Counted from the stretch's first letter, positions 33,161-42,891 are shown. The stretch is 64,000 nucleotides of DNA from MVYY01 sp012517575 (GCA_031629035.1 JAVLUG010000001.1:155690-219689); one strand, 5' to 3'. Program-made: numbers and translations. The notes: a model not told the origin generated them from the letters alone.

Positions 33161-33919
33161 GTGAAAAAACGATATTTTATCTATATTTCCTATAAAGGAA
33201 CGGCTTATCATGGTTGGCAATGCCAGCCCAACGGTATTTCCGTTCAGGAAGTGTTGATAAAAACGCTGAGTGCAATTTTGCGAACGGATATCAATTTGGT
33301 TGGAGCCGGGCGAACAGATGCCGGTGTACATGCCAAATGTATGGTGGCACATTTCGATTATGAAGGCGAAAAAATAGATACTTCAAAATTTTTATTGCAT
33401 CTCAATAGTTTTTTGCCTCCCGATATTGCAGTTTATAAAATTGTTGAAGTTCGGTCTACAGCTCATGCGCGTTTCGACGCCGTTTCGAGACGATACGAGT
33501 ATCACGTAATATTTCATAAAGATGTTTTCAAACGTGAACTGGCAACCCGCCTGTTTGCAGAACTGGATTTTGAAACCATGAACAAGGCGTCAGCCTTGTT
33601 GTGTCATTATGAGGATTTTGGGAGCTTTTGTAAATTGCATACAGATGTCAAAACCAATATTTGCCACATTGATTTTGCCTTTTGGAAACAGGTTGAGGAT
33701 GAGTGGGTATTTACTATTCAAGCTGACCGTTTTCTGAGAAATATGGTACGAGCCATTGTGGGAACGCTTTTTGAGGTAGGAAAAGGAAAAATGTCCTTAG
33801 CTGAATTTTGTTCTGTAATTGAAGCTGGGAATCGCTGTAAAGCAGGCATGTCAGCTCCTGCAGAAGGATTGTATTTGGTGGATATTCAATATCCTGACGA
33901 TATTTTTAAACTATCATAA
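33161..33919 (+). CDS. truA: tRNA pseudouridine(38-40) synthase
   Basis: 252 residues. Makes pseudouridine at positions 38-40 of the tRNA anticodon arm. Catalytic Asp in GAGRTDAGVHA (about residues 46-56), with the YKGTAYHGWQCQPN start and RFLRNMVRAIVGTL near the C terminus. The chosen start is GTG (33161); the frame has no better ATG before the conserved N terminus. Same strand as the acyl-CoA synthetase 44 nt upstream and hisF 7 nt downstream. Confidence 0.94.
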   Translation: MKKRYFIYISYKGTAYHGWQCQPNGISVQEVLIKTLSAILRTDINLVGAGRTDAGVHAKCMVAHFDYEGEKIDTSKFLLHLNSFLPPDIAVYKIVEVRSTAHARFDAVSRRYEYHVIFHKDVFKRELATRLFAELDFETMNKASALLCHYEDFGSFCKLHTDVKTNICHIDFAFWKQVEDEWVFTIQADRFLRNMVRAIVGTLFEVGKGKMSLAEFCSVIEAGNRCKAGMSAPAEGLYLVDIQYPDDIFKLS

Positions 33920-33926
33920 AGAATTT

Positions 33927-34682
33927 ATGTTGGCAAAACGTATTATTCCCTGTCTGGATGTAAAAGATGGGAAAACCGTAAAAGGAATAAATTTCGAGAA
34001 TATCAAGGAAGTTGGCGATGCAGTTGAATTAGGCGATTGGTATGCCAAAAGGGGAGCGGATGAGTTGGTTTTTTTGGATATTACTGCCACCAACGAAAAA
34101 CGCAAAACGCTTTCGGAACTGGTAACCCGTATTGCCCGAAAAATTAATATTCCTTTTACTGTTGGTGGTGGTATTTCCAGCGTGGAAGATGTGTCTCTGT
34201 TACTTTCGTGTGGAGCAGATAAAATTTCTATTAACACGGCAGCAGTAAAAAATCCTCGGTTAATCTCCGATTTGTCGCAGCAGTTTGGAAATCAATGTGT
34301 TGTGTTAGCCATCGATACCAAATACATCGACGGGGAGTGGTATGTTTTTCTTAACGGTGGAAGGATTCCGACCGATATTAAGACACTTGATTGGGCAAAA
34401 AAAGCGGTTGCATTAGGTGCAGGAGAAATTTTGCTGACTTCCATGAATCATGATGGAACAAAAAATGGTTTTGCTTTGGATATTACACGTTCCGTATCCG
34501 AGTCGGTAAATGTTCCCGTAATAGCCAGTGGTGGGGCAGGGAAGATGGAACATTTTGTCGATGTTTTTCAAAAAGGGAAAGCTGATGCAGCATTGGCTGC
34601 CAGCATTTTTCATTACAGAGAAATAGAGATCCCCGATTTGAAACAATATCTTCACGAAAACGGAGTTCCCGTAAGATTATAA
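33927..34682 (+). CDS. hisF: Imidazole glycerol phosphate synthase, cyclase subunit
   Basis: 251 residues from the ATG at 33927 (MLAKRIIPCLDVKDGKTVKG); the open frame reaches further back inside truA, but that part is unrelated. (beta-alpha)8 barrel that closes the imidazole ring and releases AICAR. The two catalytic Asp positions are in CLDVKDGK and AIDTKYIDGEW; phosphate-binding GGGIS and VIASGGAGK are intact. It needs HisH for ammonia supply; no other his gene is in the window, so it is separated from the main his operon. Seven bases downstream of truA. Confidence 0.94.
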   Translation: MLAKRIIPCLDVKDGKTVKGINFENIKEVGDAVELGDWYAKRGADELVFLDITATNEKRKTLSELVTRIARKINIPFTVGGGISSVEDVSLLLSCGADKISINTAAVKNPRLISDLSQQFGNQCVVLAIDTKYIDGEWYVFLNGGRIPTDIKTLDWAKKAVALGAGEILLTSMNHDGTKNGFALDITRSVSESVNVPVIASGGAGKMEHFVDVFQKGKADAALAASIFHYREIEIPDLKQYLHENGVPVRL

Positions 34683-34782
34683 GAAATTCATAATGAGCAA
34701 ACTTTAGATCGGAATAAAAAAATCAGCAGTTTCTGTGATATTCCTTTAAACAGGTAAAAAAATAACAAATTCAAAACTGGTA

Positions 34783-34802
34783 AGACGTTGCATGCAATGT
34801 TT
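34783..34802. repeat. Palindromic intergenic repeat between hisF and uvrA
   Basis: AGACGTTGCATGCAATGTTT folds with wobble pairs around TTGCATGCAA. The flank (TTCAAAACTGGT before; CTTAAAATTCAAA, then CAACTCAGAACTCAAAAC after) resembles the flank of the hairpin at 43588-43610, so both belong to one repeat family about 80-100 nt long. It separates convergent genes. Confidence 0.6.
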
Positions 34803-34876
34803 CACTTAAAATTCAAAGTCTGCATCTTCACCTCGCAACTCAGAACTCAAAACAACATTCTATTGGTAAAAGGAAC

Positions 34877-37687
34877 CTAAATTTTTCCTTTCAAAAATTT
34901 GCCGGTATAAGAGTTTTTACAATTTACAATTTCTTCAGGTGTTCCTTCAAAGACTACATATCCGCCTTTTTCCCCGCCTTCTGGTCCTAAATCAATTATG
35001 TGATCGGCACATTTAATTACTTCAGGGTTATGTTCGATAACGAGAACGGTATGCCCTTTGGCAATCAACGCATCGAAAGCTTTGAGCAATGTTTTAATGT
35101 CGTGAAAGTGCAATCCGGTAGTGGGTTCATCGAAAATAAACATTGTTGGTTCCGATTTTTCGTTTGCCAGGAAAGACGCCAATTTCACCCGCTGGCTTTC
35201 GCCACCCGACAATGTATTGGATGATTGTCCCAATTTTACATAACCAATACCGACATCCTGCAACGATTTCAGCCGTTTAACAATTTTCTTTTCCAATGTA
35301 TTATTTGATTGTCCAAAAAATTCAATAGCCTGATTTACTGTCATTTCCAATACATCGAAGATATTCATACCTCGATAAGTAACTTCGAGAATATCCTGTT
35401 TGAAACGTTTCCCGTGACAATGTTCACATTCCAGTACCAAATCGGCCATAAATTGCATTTCAATGGTAATCGTTCCTTCTCCCTGACATTCTTCACAACG
35501 ACCGCCATCGGTATTGAAAGAAAAAAAGGAAGGATTATATCCCATTTGCTTGGCCAGAGGTTGTTCTGAAAAAAGTTTTCGTATGTCGTCGTAAACTTTT
35601 ATGTAACTTACAGGATTGGAGCGTGAAGAACGCCCAATGGGATTTTGGTCGACAAATTCTACCTGATTGACGAGTTGCATACTGCCTCGCAAAACGCCAA
35701 ATTGTCCAGTGTGATCAACGATTCCACCATAATATTTTTTCAAGGCGGAATAAAATACATCCTGAACAAGCGAAGATTTTCCTGAACCACTCACACCGGT
35801 AACCACTGTCATTACGTTCAAAGGAAATTTTACGGAAATATTTTTTAAATTATTTTCCGTAGCTCCCACAATTTCTATGTAATTATTCCATTTTCGGCGA
35901 TGGGTTGGAACAGGAATTTCCTCTTTATGGAGGAGATATTTCAAAGTGTAGGAATTGGCAATGGTTTCATTTGAAAAGTTCTGAATTTTAAAATCGTTCA
36001 GAAATCCGTTATAAACAATGTTTCCGCCCAATCTGCCTGCTCCAGGTCCAATATCGATTAAGTAATCTGCCGAACGAATAATTTCTTCGTCGTGTTCCAC
36101 CACAATAACCGTATTTCCTAAATTGCGGAGTTGATGCAATACATTGATTAACTTTTCAGTATCGCGAGGATGAAGACCAATACTCGGTTCGTCTAAAATA
36201 TATAGCGACCCAACCAAACTGCTTCCTAAAGAAGTAGCGAGATTAATTCGCTGACTTTCACCTCCCGAAAGTGTATTGGAGAGTCTGTTCAGCGTCAGGT
36301 AACCCAATCCCACATCAATCAGAAAGCGGATACGATTCTGAATCTCTGTCAACAAACGATTGGCAATTGCCATGTCATGTTCGTCAAGAAGGAGATGTTC
36401 AAAAAAATCGTATAACTCTTCCACCTGCATCAATACCAGTTCCGTTATGGGTTTTTCACCCACGCGTACATAGGTTGCTTCTTTTTTCAGTCGGGTTCCT
36501 TTGCAAGCGGGACAAGTGGTTTTTCCACGATACCTTGCCAGCATAACGCGATATTGGATTTTATATTGATTTTCTTCCAGAAACTTGAAGAAACTGTTCA
36601 ATCCTTCAAAATATTCGTTGCCAGTCCATAGTAATTGCCGCTGATTTTCAGTTAGTTCGTAATAGGGTTTGTGAATAGGGAAACCAAATTTTGGCGCAGC
36701 CTGTATTAATCTTTTTTTCCATTCGCTCATCACTTCGCCTCTCCAGCATACGATGGCATCTTCGTAAACAGAAAGCGATTTGTTAGGGACAACAAGATTT
36801 TCATCAATACCGATAATTTTTCCAAAGCCTTCACAGACCGGACATGCGCCTATCGGACTGTTGAAACTGAATGTGTGTTCGGTAGGAATTTCAAATGATA
36901 TTCCGTCGGCTTCAAAATTCTTTGAAAAATGTAACAGTTTTTCTCCTTTTTCGGTATTCACCTTTAAAATGCAATTCCCTTTGCCTTCGTAAAAAGCAGT
37001 TTCAGCCGAATCGGTCAAACGGCTGATGGTAGCCTGTGAATGATCAACCACCAAACGGTCAATAACCAGATAAATTTTGTTGTTTTCTTCCAATAATTCG
37101 GGTTGATGGAGCAAATCCTGAATTCTGAGCATTTCGTCTCCCACTTCAACTCTGCTGAATCCCTGCATTTGGAAGTTTCGAAGTTTTTCGACGATATCGT
37201 TTTCTCCGTTCAAGCTAATGGAAATAAGCAGGGTAAGTTTGGTTTCGTCAGGAAACGACATGGCCGCCTCCACTACATCTTCTGCCTCATGTTTTTTGAC
37301 CAGTGCTCCCGAAATTGGCGAATACGTTTTTCCAATCCGGGCATACAGCAATTTCATGTACTCGTATATTTCGGTAGAAGTCCCAACCGTTGAACGAGGA
37401 TTGCGTGTGTTCACTTTTTGTTCTATAGCAATAGCCGGCGGTATACCTTTTATGTAATCAACTTCCGGTTTACTCATTCGTCCTAAAAATTGTCGTGCAT
37501 AAGACGAAAGACTTTCCACATACCTGCGTTGACCTTCGGCATAAATCGTGTCGAAAGCCAACGATGATTTTCCGGAACCCGATAGTCCGGTAACTACAAC
37601 CAATTTATTTCTTGGAATTTCAACATCTATGTTTTTGAGATTATGGACGCGAGCGCCTTTAACAATAATATTTCCTTGTTTGGACAT
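34877..37687 (-). CDS. uvrA: UvrABC excinuclease subunit A
   Basis: 936 residues, full length. Damage-recognition ATPase of nucleotide excision repair. Two ABC modules: Walker A GLSGSGKSSLAFDT near residue 32 and GVSGSGKSSLVQDV near 630, and two LSGGESQR signatures. Zn-binding CxxC pairs occur in CPVCEGFG, CPACKGTR, CEECQGEG and CEHCHGKR. Standalone gene facing hisF. A TATCTTTG -7 element lies about 105 nt upstream. Confidence 0.97.
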   Translation of the reverse strand: MSKQGNIIVKGARVHNLKNIDVEIPRNKLVVVTGLSGSGKSSLAFDTIYAEGQRRYVESLSSYARQFLGRMSKPEVDYIKGIPPAIAIEQKVNTRNPRSTVGTSTEIYEYMKLLYARIGKTYSPISGALVKKHEAEDVVEAAMSFPDETKLTLLISISLNGENDIVEKLRNFQMQGFSRVEVGDEMLRIQDLLHQPELLEENNKIYLVIDRLVVDHSQATISRLTDSAETAFYEGKGNCILKVNTEKGEKLLHFSKNFEADGISFEIPTEHTFSFNSPIGACPVCEGFGKIIGIDENLVVPNKSLSVYEDAIVCWRGEVMSEWKKRLIQAAPKFGFPIHKPYYELTENQRQLLWTGNEYFEGLNSFFKFLEENQYKIQYRVMLARYRGKTTCPACKGTRLKKEATYVRVGEKPITELVLMQVEELYDFFEHLLLDEHDMAIANRLLTEIQNRIRFLIDVGLGYLTLNRLSNTLSGGESQRINLATSLGSSLVGSLYILDEPSIGLHPRDTEKLINVLHQLRNLGNTVIVVEHDEEIIRSADYLIDIGPGAGRLGGNIVYNGFLNDFKIQNFSNETIANSYTLKYLLHKEEIPVPTHRRKWNNYIEIVGATENNLKNISVKFPLNVMTVVTGVSGSGKSSLVQDVFYSALKKYYGGIVDHTGQFGVLRGSMQLVNQVEFVDQNPIGRSSRSNPVSYIKVYDDIRKLFSEQPLAKQMGYNPSFFSFNTDGGRCEECQGEGTITIEMQFMADLVLECEHCHGKRFKQDILEVTYRGMNIFDVLEMTVNQAIEFFGQSNNTLEKKIVKRLKSLQDVGIGYVKLGQSSNTLSGGESQRVKLASFLANEKSEPTMFIFDEPTTGLHFHDIKTLLKAFDALIAKGHTVLVIEHNPEVIKCADHIIDLGPEGGEKGGYVVFEGTPEEIVNCKNSYTGKFLKGKI

Positions 37688-37791
37688 GCAACAGTTTCTG
37701 AAAAAATTAAAATAAGTATATGAAAATCAGATTTTTATATAAAATCTTTTTTGAATTCATGCCTGAATAAAAAACGATTTCAAATAACCTG

Positions 37792-37799
37792 CAAAGATA
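37792..37799 (-). promoter_or_regulatory. Candidate -7 element of uvrA
   Basis: TATCTTTG followed by CAGG on the minus strand, a good TAnnTTTG match. No clear TTTG at -33. Confidence 0.5.
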
Positions 37800-38118
37800 C
37801 AATTTATTGAGTGGATGAGTGATAGTAGCCGATAAAATATTTCAAAACAATTATTGCAAATTCCTCGTAACAATACAATTTGTCTTTCAGCAAATAAATA
37901 CACATGCATAGGCTTATCTTGACCGTTTATATCGAAATCCTATTTCTTTTCAATTTTGAGCTTTGTATTGAGAAAGGTTGAGTTACGAATATCAATTTTT
38001 TACTGATTTAGAAAAGAATTTTTATCATTGATTTATTTAATCAAATTGTATATTTATTCAATAATCGTTAAATTATAGTTAAATAATGAATAATGGAGAA
38101 TATTTATGAATTTTTTAC

Positions 38119-38149
38119 ATTGAAAAACAGAATAAACATTGTATATTTG
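38119..38149 (+). promoter_or_regulatory. Promoter of the argR-GNAT-argG unit
   Basis: ATTG (38119-38122), a 19-nt spacer and TATATTTG (38142-38149) followed by C. Close to the TTTG-N19-TAnnTTTG consensus, 118 nt before argR. Confidence 0.6.
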
Positions 38150-38266
38150 CAAAAATATTTTATAAATATACAAGCGTAGTTATTTGGTGAGAAAATCAGT
38201 TGGGTTTCATATAAGATATTCGTTTTGAAAAGTAATTACAAATAAATATTTATTAATTTACATTTT

Positions 38267-38749
38267 ATGAAAAACAAACGAAACCGCTTAAAAATTATTT
38301 CGGATATTCTTCGTTCAAGTGTAGTAGGCAGCCAAGAAGAGTTGCTGAAATTACTGAAGGAACAGCATTGCGAAATAACCCAGGCTACTTTGTCGCGTGA
38401 CCTGAAAGTGTTGAAAGTGGCAAAAACTCCACTTTCCAATGGCACTTATAAGTACGTGTTGCCTTCGTACAACAAGCCTTTGCCCCCACCTTCGGCTAAT
38501 ACACTGAATGATTCGTTGGCCAATGGGGTAATTCTAAGTCTTGAATTTTCGCAACAACTCGCGGTATTGAAGACAAAACCGGGATATGCCAGTGCTATAG
38601 CTTGGGATATTGATAACAAAGCGTCGGATTATATTTTGGGAACCATTGCCGGCGATGATACTATCCTGGTTGTTCCACGTGAAGGTGTAGAGCGGGAAGT
38701 AGTAGTAGAAATTATGAACGATATTTTTGGTGAACCAAAAGCAGTTTGA
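38267..38749 (+). CDS. argR: Arginine repressor
   Basis: 160 residues. N-terminal winged helix (about 1-75) with the recognition helix in QATLSRDLKVLKVAKTPL. C-terminal arginine-binding and hexamerisation domain (about 85-155) with the GTIAGDDTILVVPRE block. Senses arginine and controls biosynthesis genes. First gene of argR - GNAT - argG, all on the plus strand, so probably autoregulated together with argG. Confidence 0.94.
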   Translation: MKNKRNRLKIISDILRSSVVGSQEELLKLLKEQHCEITQATLSRDLKVLKVAKTPLSNGTYKYVLPSYNKPLPPPSANTLNDSLANGVILSLEFSQQLAVLKTKPGYASAIAWDIDNKASDYILGTIAGDDTILVVPREGVEREVVVEIMNDIFGEPKAV

Positions 38750-38819
38750 TTTTTTCGACAGAAAAATTCGTTAAATAAAGATTTATAAATGAAGAAGATA
38801 GGAGGAATCCAAAAAATTT

Positions 38820-39437
38820 ATGGAAAATAACTTTAACATGGATGAGATTACGGTTCAGGTTGCCGATGAAAGTTACATTAAGTACGTAGATACGATATTA
38901 AAAACCATTGAAGAAGCGGCAAAAATCAGAGGAACGGGTATTGCCCGCCGTTCACCTGAATACATTGAGAAAAAAATGAAAGAGGGAAAGGCAATTATTG
39001 CACTGCATGGTGAAGAATTTGCCGGTTTTTGCTACATAGAAACATGGAGCGACAAGAAATTTGTTGCCAATTCCGGCTTGATAGTGGTAGAAAAGTTCAG
39101 AGGGCACGGATTGGCCAAAAGAATCAAACAGAAAGCTTTTGAACTTTCACGCGAACGTTATCCTGATGCAAAGATTTTTGGTCTTACTACTGGATTGGCA
39201 GTAATGAAAATTAATTCCGAATTGGGTTACAAGCCCGTAACTTTTTCTGAACTAACCAATGATGAAGCCTTTTGGGCTGGTTGTCAAAGCTGTGTAAACT
39301 ATGATATTCTGCAACGAACCGGACGAAAATATTGCCTTTGTACCGGCATGTTGTATGATCCTGCAGCCGAACAAAAGAAATCTGTGGAAAAAGAAAAAAA
39401 ATTTTCGAATCCGGCATCCGAAAATCAAGAAAAATGA
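38820..39437 (+). CDS. GNAT N-acyltransferase of the arginine cluster
   Basis: 205 residues. GNAT fold with the acyl-CoA pyrophosphate loop in VVEKFRGHGLAKRIKQKA, preceded by KAIIALHGEEFAGFCYIETW. Two Cys pairs (CQSCVNY, YCLCTG) lie near residues 157-182. A strong AGGAGG-like site lies about 14 nt before the chosen ATG (a later ATG at 38838 is possible). Its fixed place between argR and argG suggests a role in the first acylation of glutamate. In Bacteroides the pathway uses N-succinylated intermediates (established for the ArgF' transcarbamylase), so glutamate N-acetyl- or N-succinyltransferase is the guess. The tail after about residue 183 is low complexity. Confidence 0.85.
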   Translation: MENNFNMDEITVQVADESYIKYVDTILKTIEEAAKIRGTGIARRSPEYIEKKMKEGKAIIALHGEEFAGFCYIETWSDKKFVANSGLIVVEKFRGHGLAKRIKQKAFELSRERYPDAKIFGLTTGLAVMKINSELGYKPVTFSELTNDEAFWAGCQSCVNYDILQRTGRKYCLCTGMLYDPAAEQKKSVEKEKKFSNPASENQEK

Positions 39438-39530
39438 TACACTTTAAAATCGAATTTATTGGGTTTTAAATCCCATTGAAAGAAAATTTCTGAAAAAAAT
39501 AGAAAACAAAAACCAGATATTCAAACAAAA

Positions 39531-40727
39531 ATGAAAGAAAAAGTTGTTTTAGCCTTTAGTGGTGGATTGGATACTTCGTTTTGCGTAAAGTATCTTTCGG
39601 AAGAAAAAGGATACGATGTCTATACCGCTGTTGCCAATACGGGTGGATTTAGTGATGACGATTTGCAAACTATCGAAAAGAAAGCTTATCAGTTGGGAGC
39701 AGTAAAGCATGTGGTGCTGGATGTAACGAAAGATTATTACGATAAATGTATTCGATACATGGTTTTCGGCAATGTACTCAGAAACGGCACCTATCCTATT
39801 TCTGTCAGTTCGGAGCGCACTTTTCAGGCCATTGCTATTATTAATTATGCCAAAGAAATAGGAGCCGATTACGTGGCACACGGAAGTACCGGAGCTGGCA
39901 ATGACCAGGTTCGTTTCGATTTGACTTTCAGCGTATTGGCACCTGAAATAAAAATTTTGACTCCTATTCGCGATCTTGCTTTAAGTCGTGAATACGAAAT
40001 CAATTATTTAAAAGAACATGGATTTGAAGCCGATTTCAAAAAAATGGAATATTCCATCAACAAAGGTTTGTGGGGTACAAGTATTGGAGGAAAAGAAACC
40101 CTGAAGTCGGATCAAACGCTACCAGAAGAAGCTTATCCCAGCAAGGTTGAAAAAGAGGGAGAAGAAATTCTCACCATCGAATTTGAACAAGGAGAAATTT
40201 GCGGAGTGAATGGTCAAAGAAATTCTGATAAAATTGCCCTAATCAATCTGGTGGAAAAAATTGGTTCTCAATACGGCATTGGTCGCGATATGCATGTGGG
40301 CGATACGATTATAGGCATCAAAGGTCGGGTAGCATTTGAAGCGGCTGCTCCCATGCTTATTATCAATGCACATAAATTGCTCGAAAAACATGTGCTGACC
40401 AAATGGCAACAATATTGGAAAGAACAACTGGGAAACTGGTATGGCATGTTTTTACACGAAGCCCAGTATCTTGAACCAGTCATGCGCGACATGGAAAAGT
40501 TTCTGGAAAATTCCCAGCAGAACGTTACTGGAACTGTTATTTTGAAACTTCGGCCTTATTGCTTTACTTTGGTAGGTGTAGACAGTCCGTTCGACATGAT
40601 GAAAACGGATATGGGAGAATACGGTGAAGTGAATAAAGGTTGGACAGCCGACGATGTAAAGGGATTTACCAAAATACTTTCCAATCAGTTAAAAATTTAT
40701 TACACGTTGCAGAAAAAAAATCAGTAG
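39531..40727 (+). CDS. argG: Argininosuccinate synthase
   Basis: 398 residues. Joins citrulline and aspartate using ATP, the penultimate arginine step. ATP-pyrophosphatase P-loop AFSGGLDTS at residues 9-17 and the STGAGNDQVRFD substrate block, with a Bacteroidetes-type C-terminal half. The gene is 93 nt after the GNAT gene and ends in a strong terminator. Other arg genes are not in the window. Confidence 0.95.
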   Translation: MKEKVVLAFSGGLDTSFCVKYLSEEKGYDVYTAVANTGGFSDDDLQTIEKKAYQLGAVKHVVLDVTKDYYDKCIRYMVFGNVLRNGTYPISVSSERTFQAIAIINYAKEIGADYVAHGSTGAGNDQVRFDLTFSVLAPEIKILTPIRDLALSREYEINYLKEHGFEADFKKMEYSINKGLWGTSIGGKETLKSDQTLPEEAYPSKVEKEGEEILTIEFEQGEICGVNGQRNSDKIALINLVEKIGSQYGIGRDMHVGDTIIGIKGRVAFEAAAPMLIINAHKLLEKHVLTKWQQYWKEQLGNWYGMFLHEAQYLEPVMRDMEKFLENSQQNVTGTVILKLRPYCFTLVGVDSPFDMMKTDMGEYGEVNKGWTADDVKGFTKILSNQLKIYYTLQKKNQ

Positions 40728-40760
40728 TAAGGTTTTTTTACAGAAATCAAAATTCCTCAA

Positions 40761-40794
40761 CCTCTGTCGGACAAATTTCGGCAGGGGTTTTTTT
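40761..40794 (+). terminator. Terminator of argG
   Basis: CCTCTGTCG (40761-40769) pairs with CGGCAGGGG (40779-40787), 9 bp including two G-U pairs, followed by TTTTTTTA. Confidence 0.82.
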
Positions 40795-40805
40795 ATTGAA
40801 AGAAA

Positions 40806-42050
40806 TTACAAAATTTCTTTTAGCATGACAAGCGCTGCTTGGGTAGTACGTTGAATAATTTGCTCGCGTGTATTGCCGAAATGGAAAAGTCGGCTTATCA
40901 TTTTTTCTTTTATACAGACTGCAATCCAAACTGTTCCCACGGGCTTATCGGGTGTTCCGCCGGAGGGTCCGGCAATACCCGAAGTAGCTATGGCTGTGTC
41001 GGTGCGCAGCAGTTGCAAAGCTCCTTTTGCCATTTGTTCAACCACTTGCTGACTGACCGCTCCAAATTTTTCCAAATCTTCAGGAGTAACTTGTAAAACA
41101 TCTGTTTTTACTTCGTTAGCATACGCTACTACACCGCCTTTGAAATATTCCGAACTTCCGGCATGAGAAGTAAAGCGGTGTGCTATGTTGCCTCCTGTGC
41201 AACTTTCGGCGGTAGCAATGGTTTTTCCCTGTGCAGCCAGCAAATTTCCGACAATCTGTTCCATAGGTAAATCTTCAAAAGCTATGATAGCTTTTCCCAA
41301 AATCTGTTTCAAAGATTCGATTTGCTGATTAATAGCGAATTCCAGCGAAAGCAAATTGTCTGATGTTCCTGTTAGTCTGAGTTTAACAATTCCATAATTA
41401 GGCAGATAGGCCAAATGAATAAAATCGGGTAATTCTTTTTCCCAATCTGCAATTTTTATAGCCAAAGCTGATTCGGAATATCCAAAGACCTGAACTGTTT
41501 TATGCAGAATTTTTTGTGTTTGGAATTTTGTCTGCAGACGCGGAATAATTTCATTCCGCATGGCTTCCTGCATTTCGTAAGGTACACCCGGCATGGAAAC
41601 CACAACTTTTCCTTCTTGCTCAAACCATGTGATGGGAGCAGTGCCGACCCTGTTCTGTATGACGGTGCAATTTTCCGGCACCATAGCTTGAGAATAAGTC
41701 AGATCGTTGAAAACAAAATCGAGTCGGTTTGCAAAAACCTGTTTGATATTTTCTAAAACTGAAGGATCGAATACCAACTTGGTATGAAAATATTGACACA
41801 ATGTTTTTTTTGTAATGTCATCATTGGTAGGCCCGATACCACCGGTTATCAATACTATATCCGTTCTTCGTAAAGCTTCATCGAGCGCGTGGGTGATATG
41901 CGAAGCTTCGTCGTGAACGGAAGTAATTTGAAACACTTCAAAACCTGCCTTATTTAGTTCTTGAGCCATCCATGCCGAATTGGTATCCACTATTTGACCA
42001 ATAAGAATTTCATCTCCTATGGTAATGATTTCTACTGTTTTGCTGTTCAT
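40806..42050 (-). CDS. cinA: CinA-family protein (competence/damage-inducible, nicotinamide-nucleotide amidase)
   Basis: 414 residues from the ATG at 42050 (MNSKTVEIITIGDEILIGQI); the frame extends 13 codons upstream without family similarity. N-terminal MoaB/COG1058 domain (about 5-170: EILIGQIVDTN, ITGGIGPTNDD, MPGVPYEMQ). C-terminal CinA amidase domain (about 250-412: IATAESCTGG, IATSGIAGPSGGTPDKPVGTV). Probably recycles pyridine nucleotides (NMN deamidation and ADP-ribose pyrophosphatase in characterised homologues). It converges on argG. Confidence 0.94.
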   Translation of the reverse strand: MNSKTVEIITIGDEILIGQIVDTNSAWMAQELNKAGFEVFQITSVHDEASHITHALDEALRRTDIVLITGGIGPTNDDITKKTLCQYFHTKLVFDPSVLENIKQVFANRLDFVFNDLTYSQAMVPENCTVIQNRVGTAPITWFEQEGKVVVSMPGVPYEMQEAMRNEIIPRLQTKFQTQKILHKTVQVFGYSESALAIKIADWEKELPDFIHLAYLPNYGIVKLRLTGTSDNLLSLEFAINQQIESLKQILGKAIIAFEDLPMEQIVGNLLAAQGKTIATAESCTGGNIAHRFTSHAGSSEYFKGGVVAYANEVKTDVLQVTPEDLEKFGAVSQQVVEQMAKGALQLLRTDTAIATSGIAGPSGGTPDKPVGTVWIAVCIKEKMISRLFHFGNTREQIIQRTTQAALVMLKEIL

Positions 42051-42240
42051 AATTTCTTTTAAAATTTTTATCAAAACTTTTTTATACAAAAGTGCTTTTA
42101 GTAATTTAATGAAAATAAATCAGTTATATTCGATGTTTTTTCATTATCCAACATGTGCTTTAACCGTTGCATGCAACAGCTCTACAAAAACCCAACTATC
42201 TATTTCAATCAATTCATCTGGATTCCAAACTCGAAACTTA

Positions 42241-42828
42241 TCAAACATTGCTCTCTTTTGTTCCTTTTAACAATTCAGCTATCGTTTCAACTTCTTTATA
42301 CCACTTTTCACCAAAACGCCGTATCAAAGGGACTTTTAAGAAGCGATAAGCTGGAATTTTCAGCTTTTTCCCTAATACAAAAGCACAATCGCAAACTTTC
42401 CAGTGATGCAGGTTGACTGCTGTATAATCGTCTATTTTTTGCAATCTTACGGGATAAAGATGACAGGAAATTGGCTTGCAAAAGTGTGTTTTTCCTTGAT
42501 AATATGCCTTTTCCAAACTACATTTACAGGTTCCATCCTCTTCAAAGTAGGCAAAAACACATTCTTTTTCATTCACCAGTGAGGTTACGCAATCGCCATC
42601 CTCATCGATATAATAAAAACCTTTTTCTCGAATTATTTTTTTTGAATTTTCCGGTAAAAATTCCTGAATTTCGGGAAGAATATTTTTTATTGTTTTCAAT
42701 TCTTCTTTTTCCAAAGGAGCGCCCGCATCTCCTTCCACGCAACAAATTCCTTTACAGGAAACCAAATCGCAAACAAAAAATTCTTCCAATAAATCTTCAC
42801 TGATAAGCGTATCATTCACTTGAAACAT
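42241..42828 (-). CDS. DUF3109 cysteine-rich protein
   Basis: 195 residues, soluble. Numerous conserved cysteines: CDLVSCKGICCVEGD near the N terminus, then CVFAYFEEDGTCKC, FCKPISCHLYP and KVCDC. This matches DUF3109, related to YkgJ-type metal-binding proteins; a bound Fe-S cluster or zinc is likely but unproven. Physiological role unknown. Between cinA (190 nt) and the phosphoesterase gene (63 nt). Confidence 0.9.
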   Translation of the reverse strand: MFQVNDTLISEDLLEEFFVCDLVSCKGICCVEGDAGAPLEKEELKTIKNILPEIQEFLPENSKKIIREKGFYYIDEDGDCVTSLVNEKECVFAYFEEDGTCKCSLEKAYYQGKTHFCKPISCHLYPVRLQKIDDYTAVNLHHWKVCDCAFVLGKKLKIPAYRFLKVPLIRRFGEKWYKEVETIAELLKGTKESNV

Positions 42829-42856
42829 AGTATTCTATTTTTTTTCGTTTCAATTG

Positions 42857-42864
42857 CAAAATTA
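42857..42864 (-). promoter_or_regulatory. Candidate -7 element of the DUF3109 gene
   Basis: TAATTTTG on the minus strand, 28 nt before the start. A TTTG lies 22 nt further upstream, slightly too far. Confidence 0.35.
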
Positions 42865-42891
42865 TCAATCAGGCGTAAACAGAATGCAAAG

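Larger units (their letters stand above)
37688..38266. other. Divergent promoter region between uvrA and argR
   Basis: 579 bp, AT-rich, no coding frame. It holds candidate promoters for both genes (37792-37799 minus; 38119-38149 plus). Nothing else recognised. Confidence 0.6.

Noticed and set aside
38040..38110. ARG boxes upstream of argR
   Set aside because: Several ATTCAATAAT/AATGAATAAT-like words occur, but none matches WNTGAATWWWWATTCANW well, and such words are expected in AT-rich DNA.
38789..38830. 13-codon leader peptide overlapping the start of the GNAT gene
   Set aside because: The frame MKKIGGIQKIYGK overlaps the ribosome site of the GNAT gene and has no Arg codons or attenuator hairpin; probably chance.
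42019..42416. Plus-strand frames around the cinA and DUF3109 junction
   Set aside because: They run antisense to well-supported genes and have no recognisable domain.
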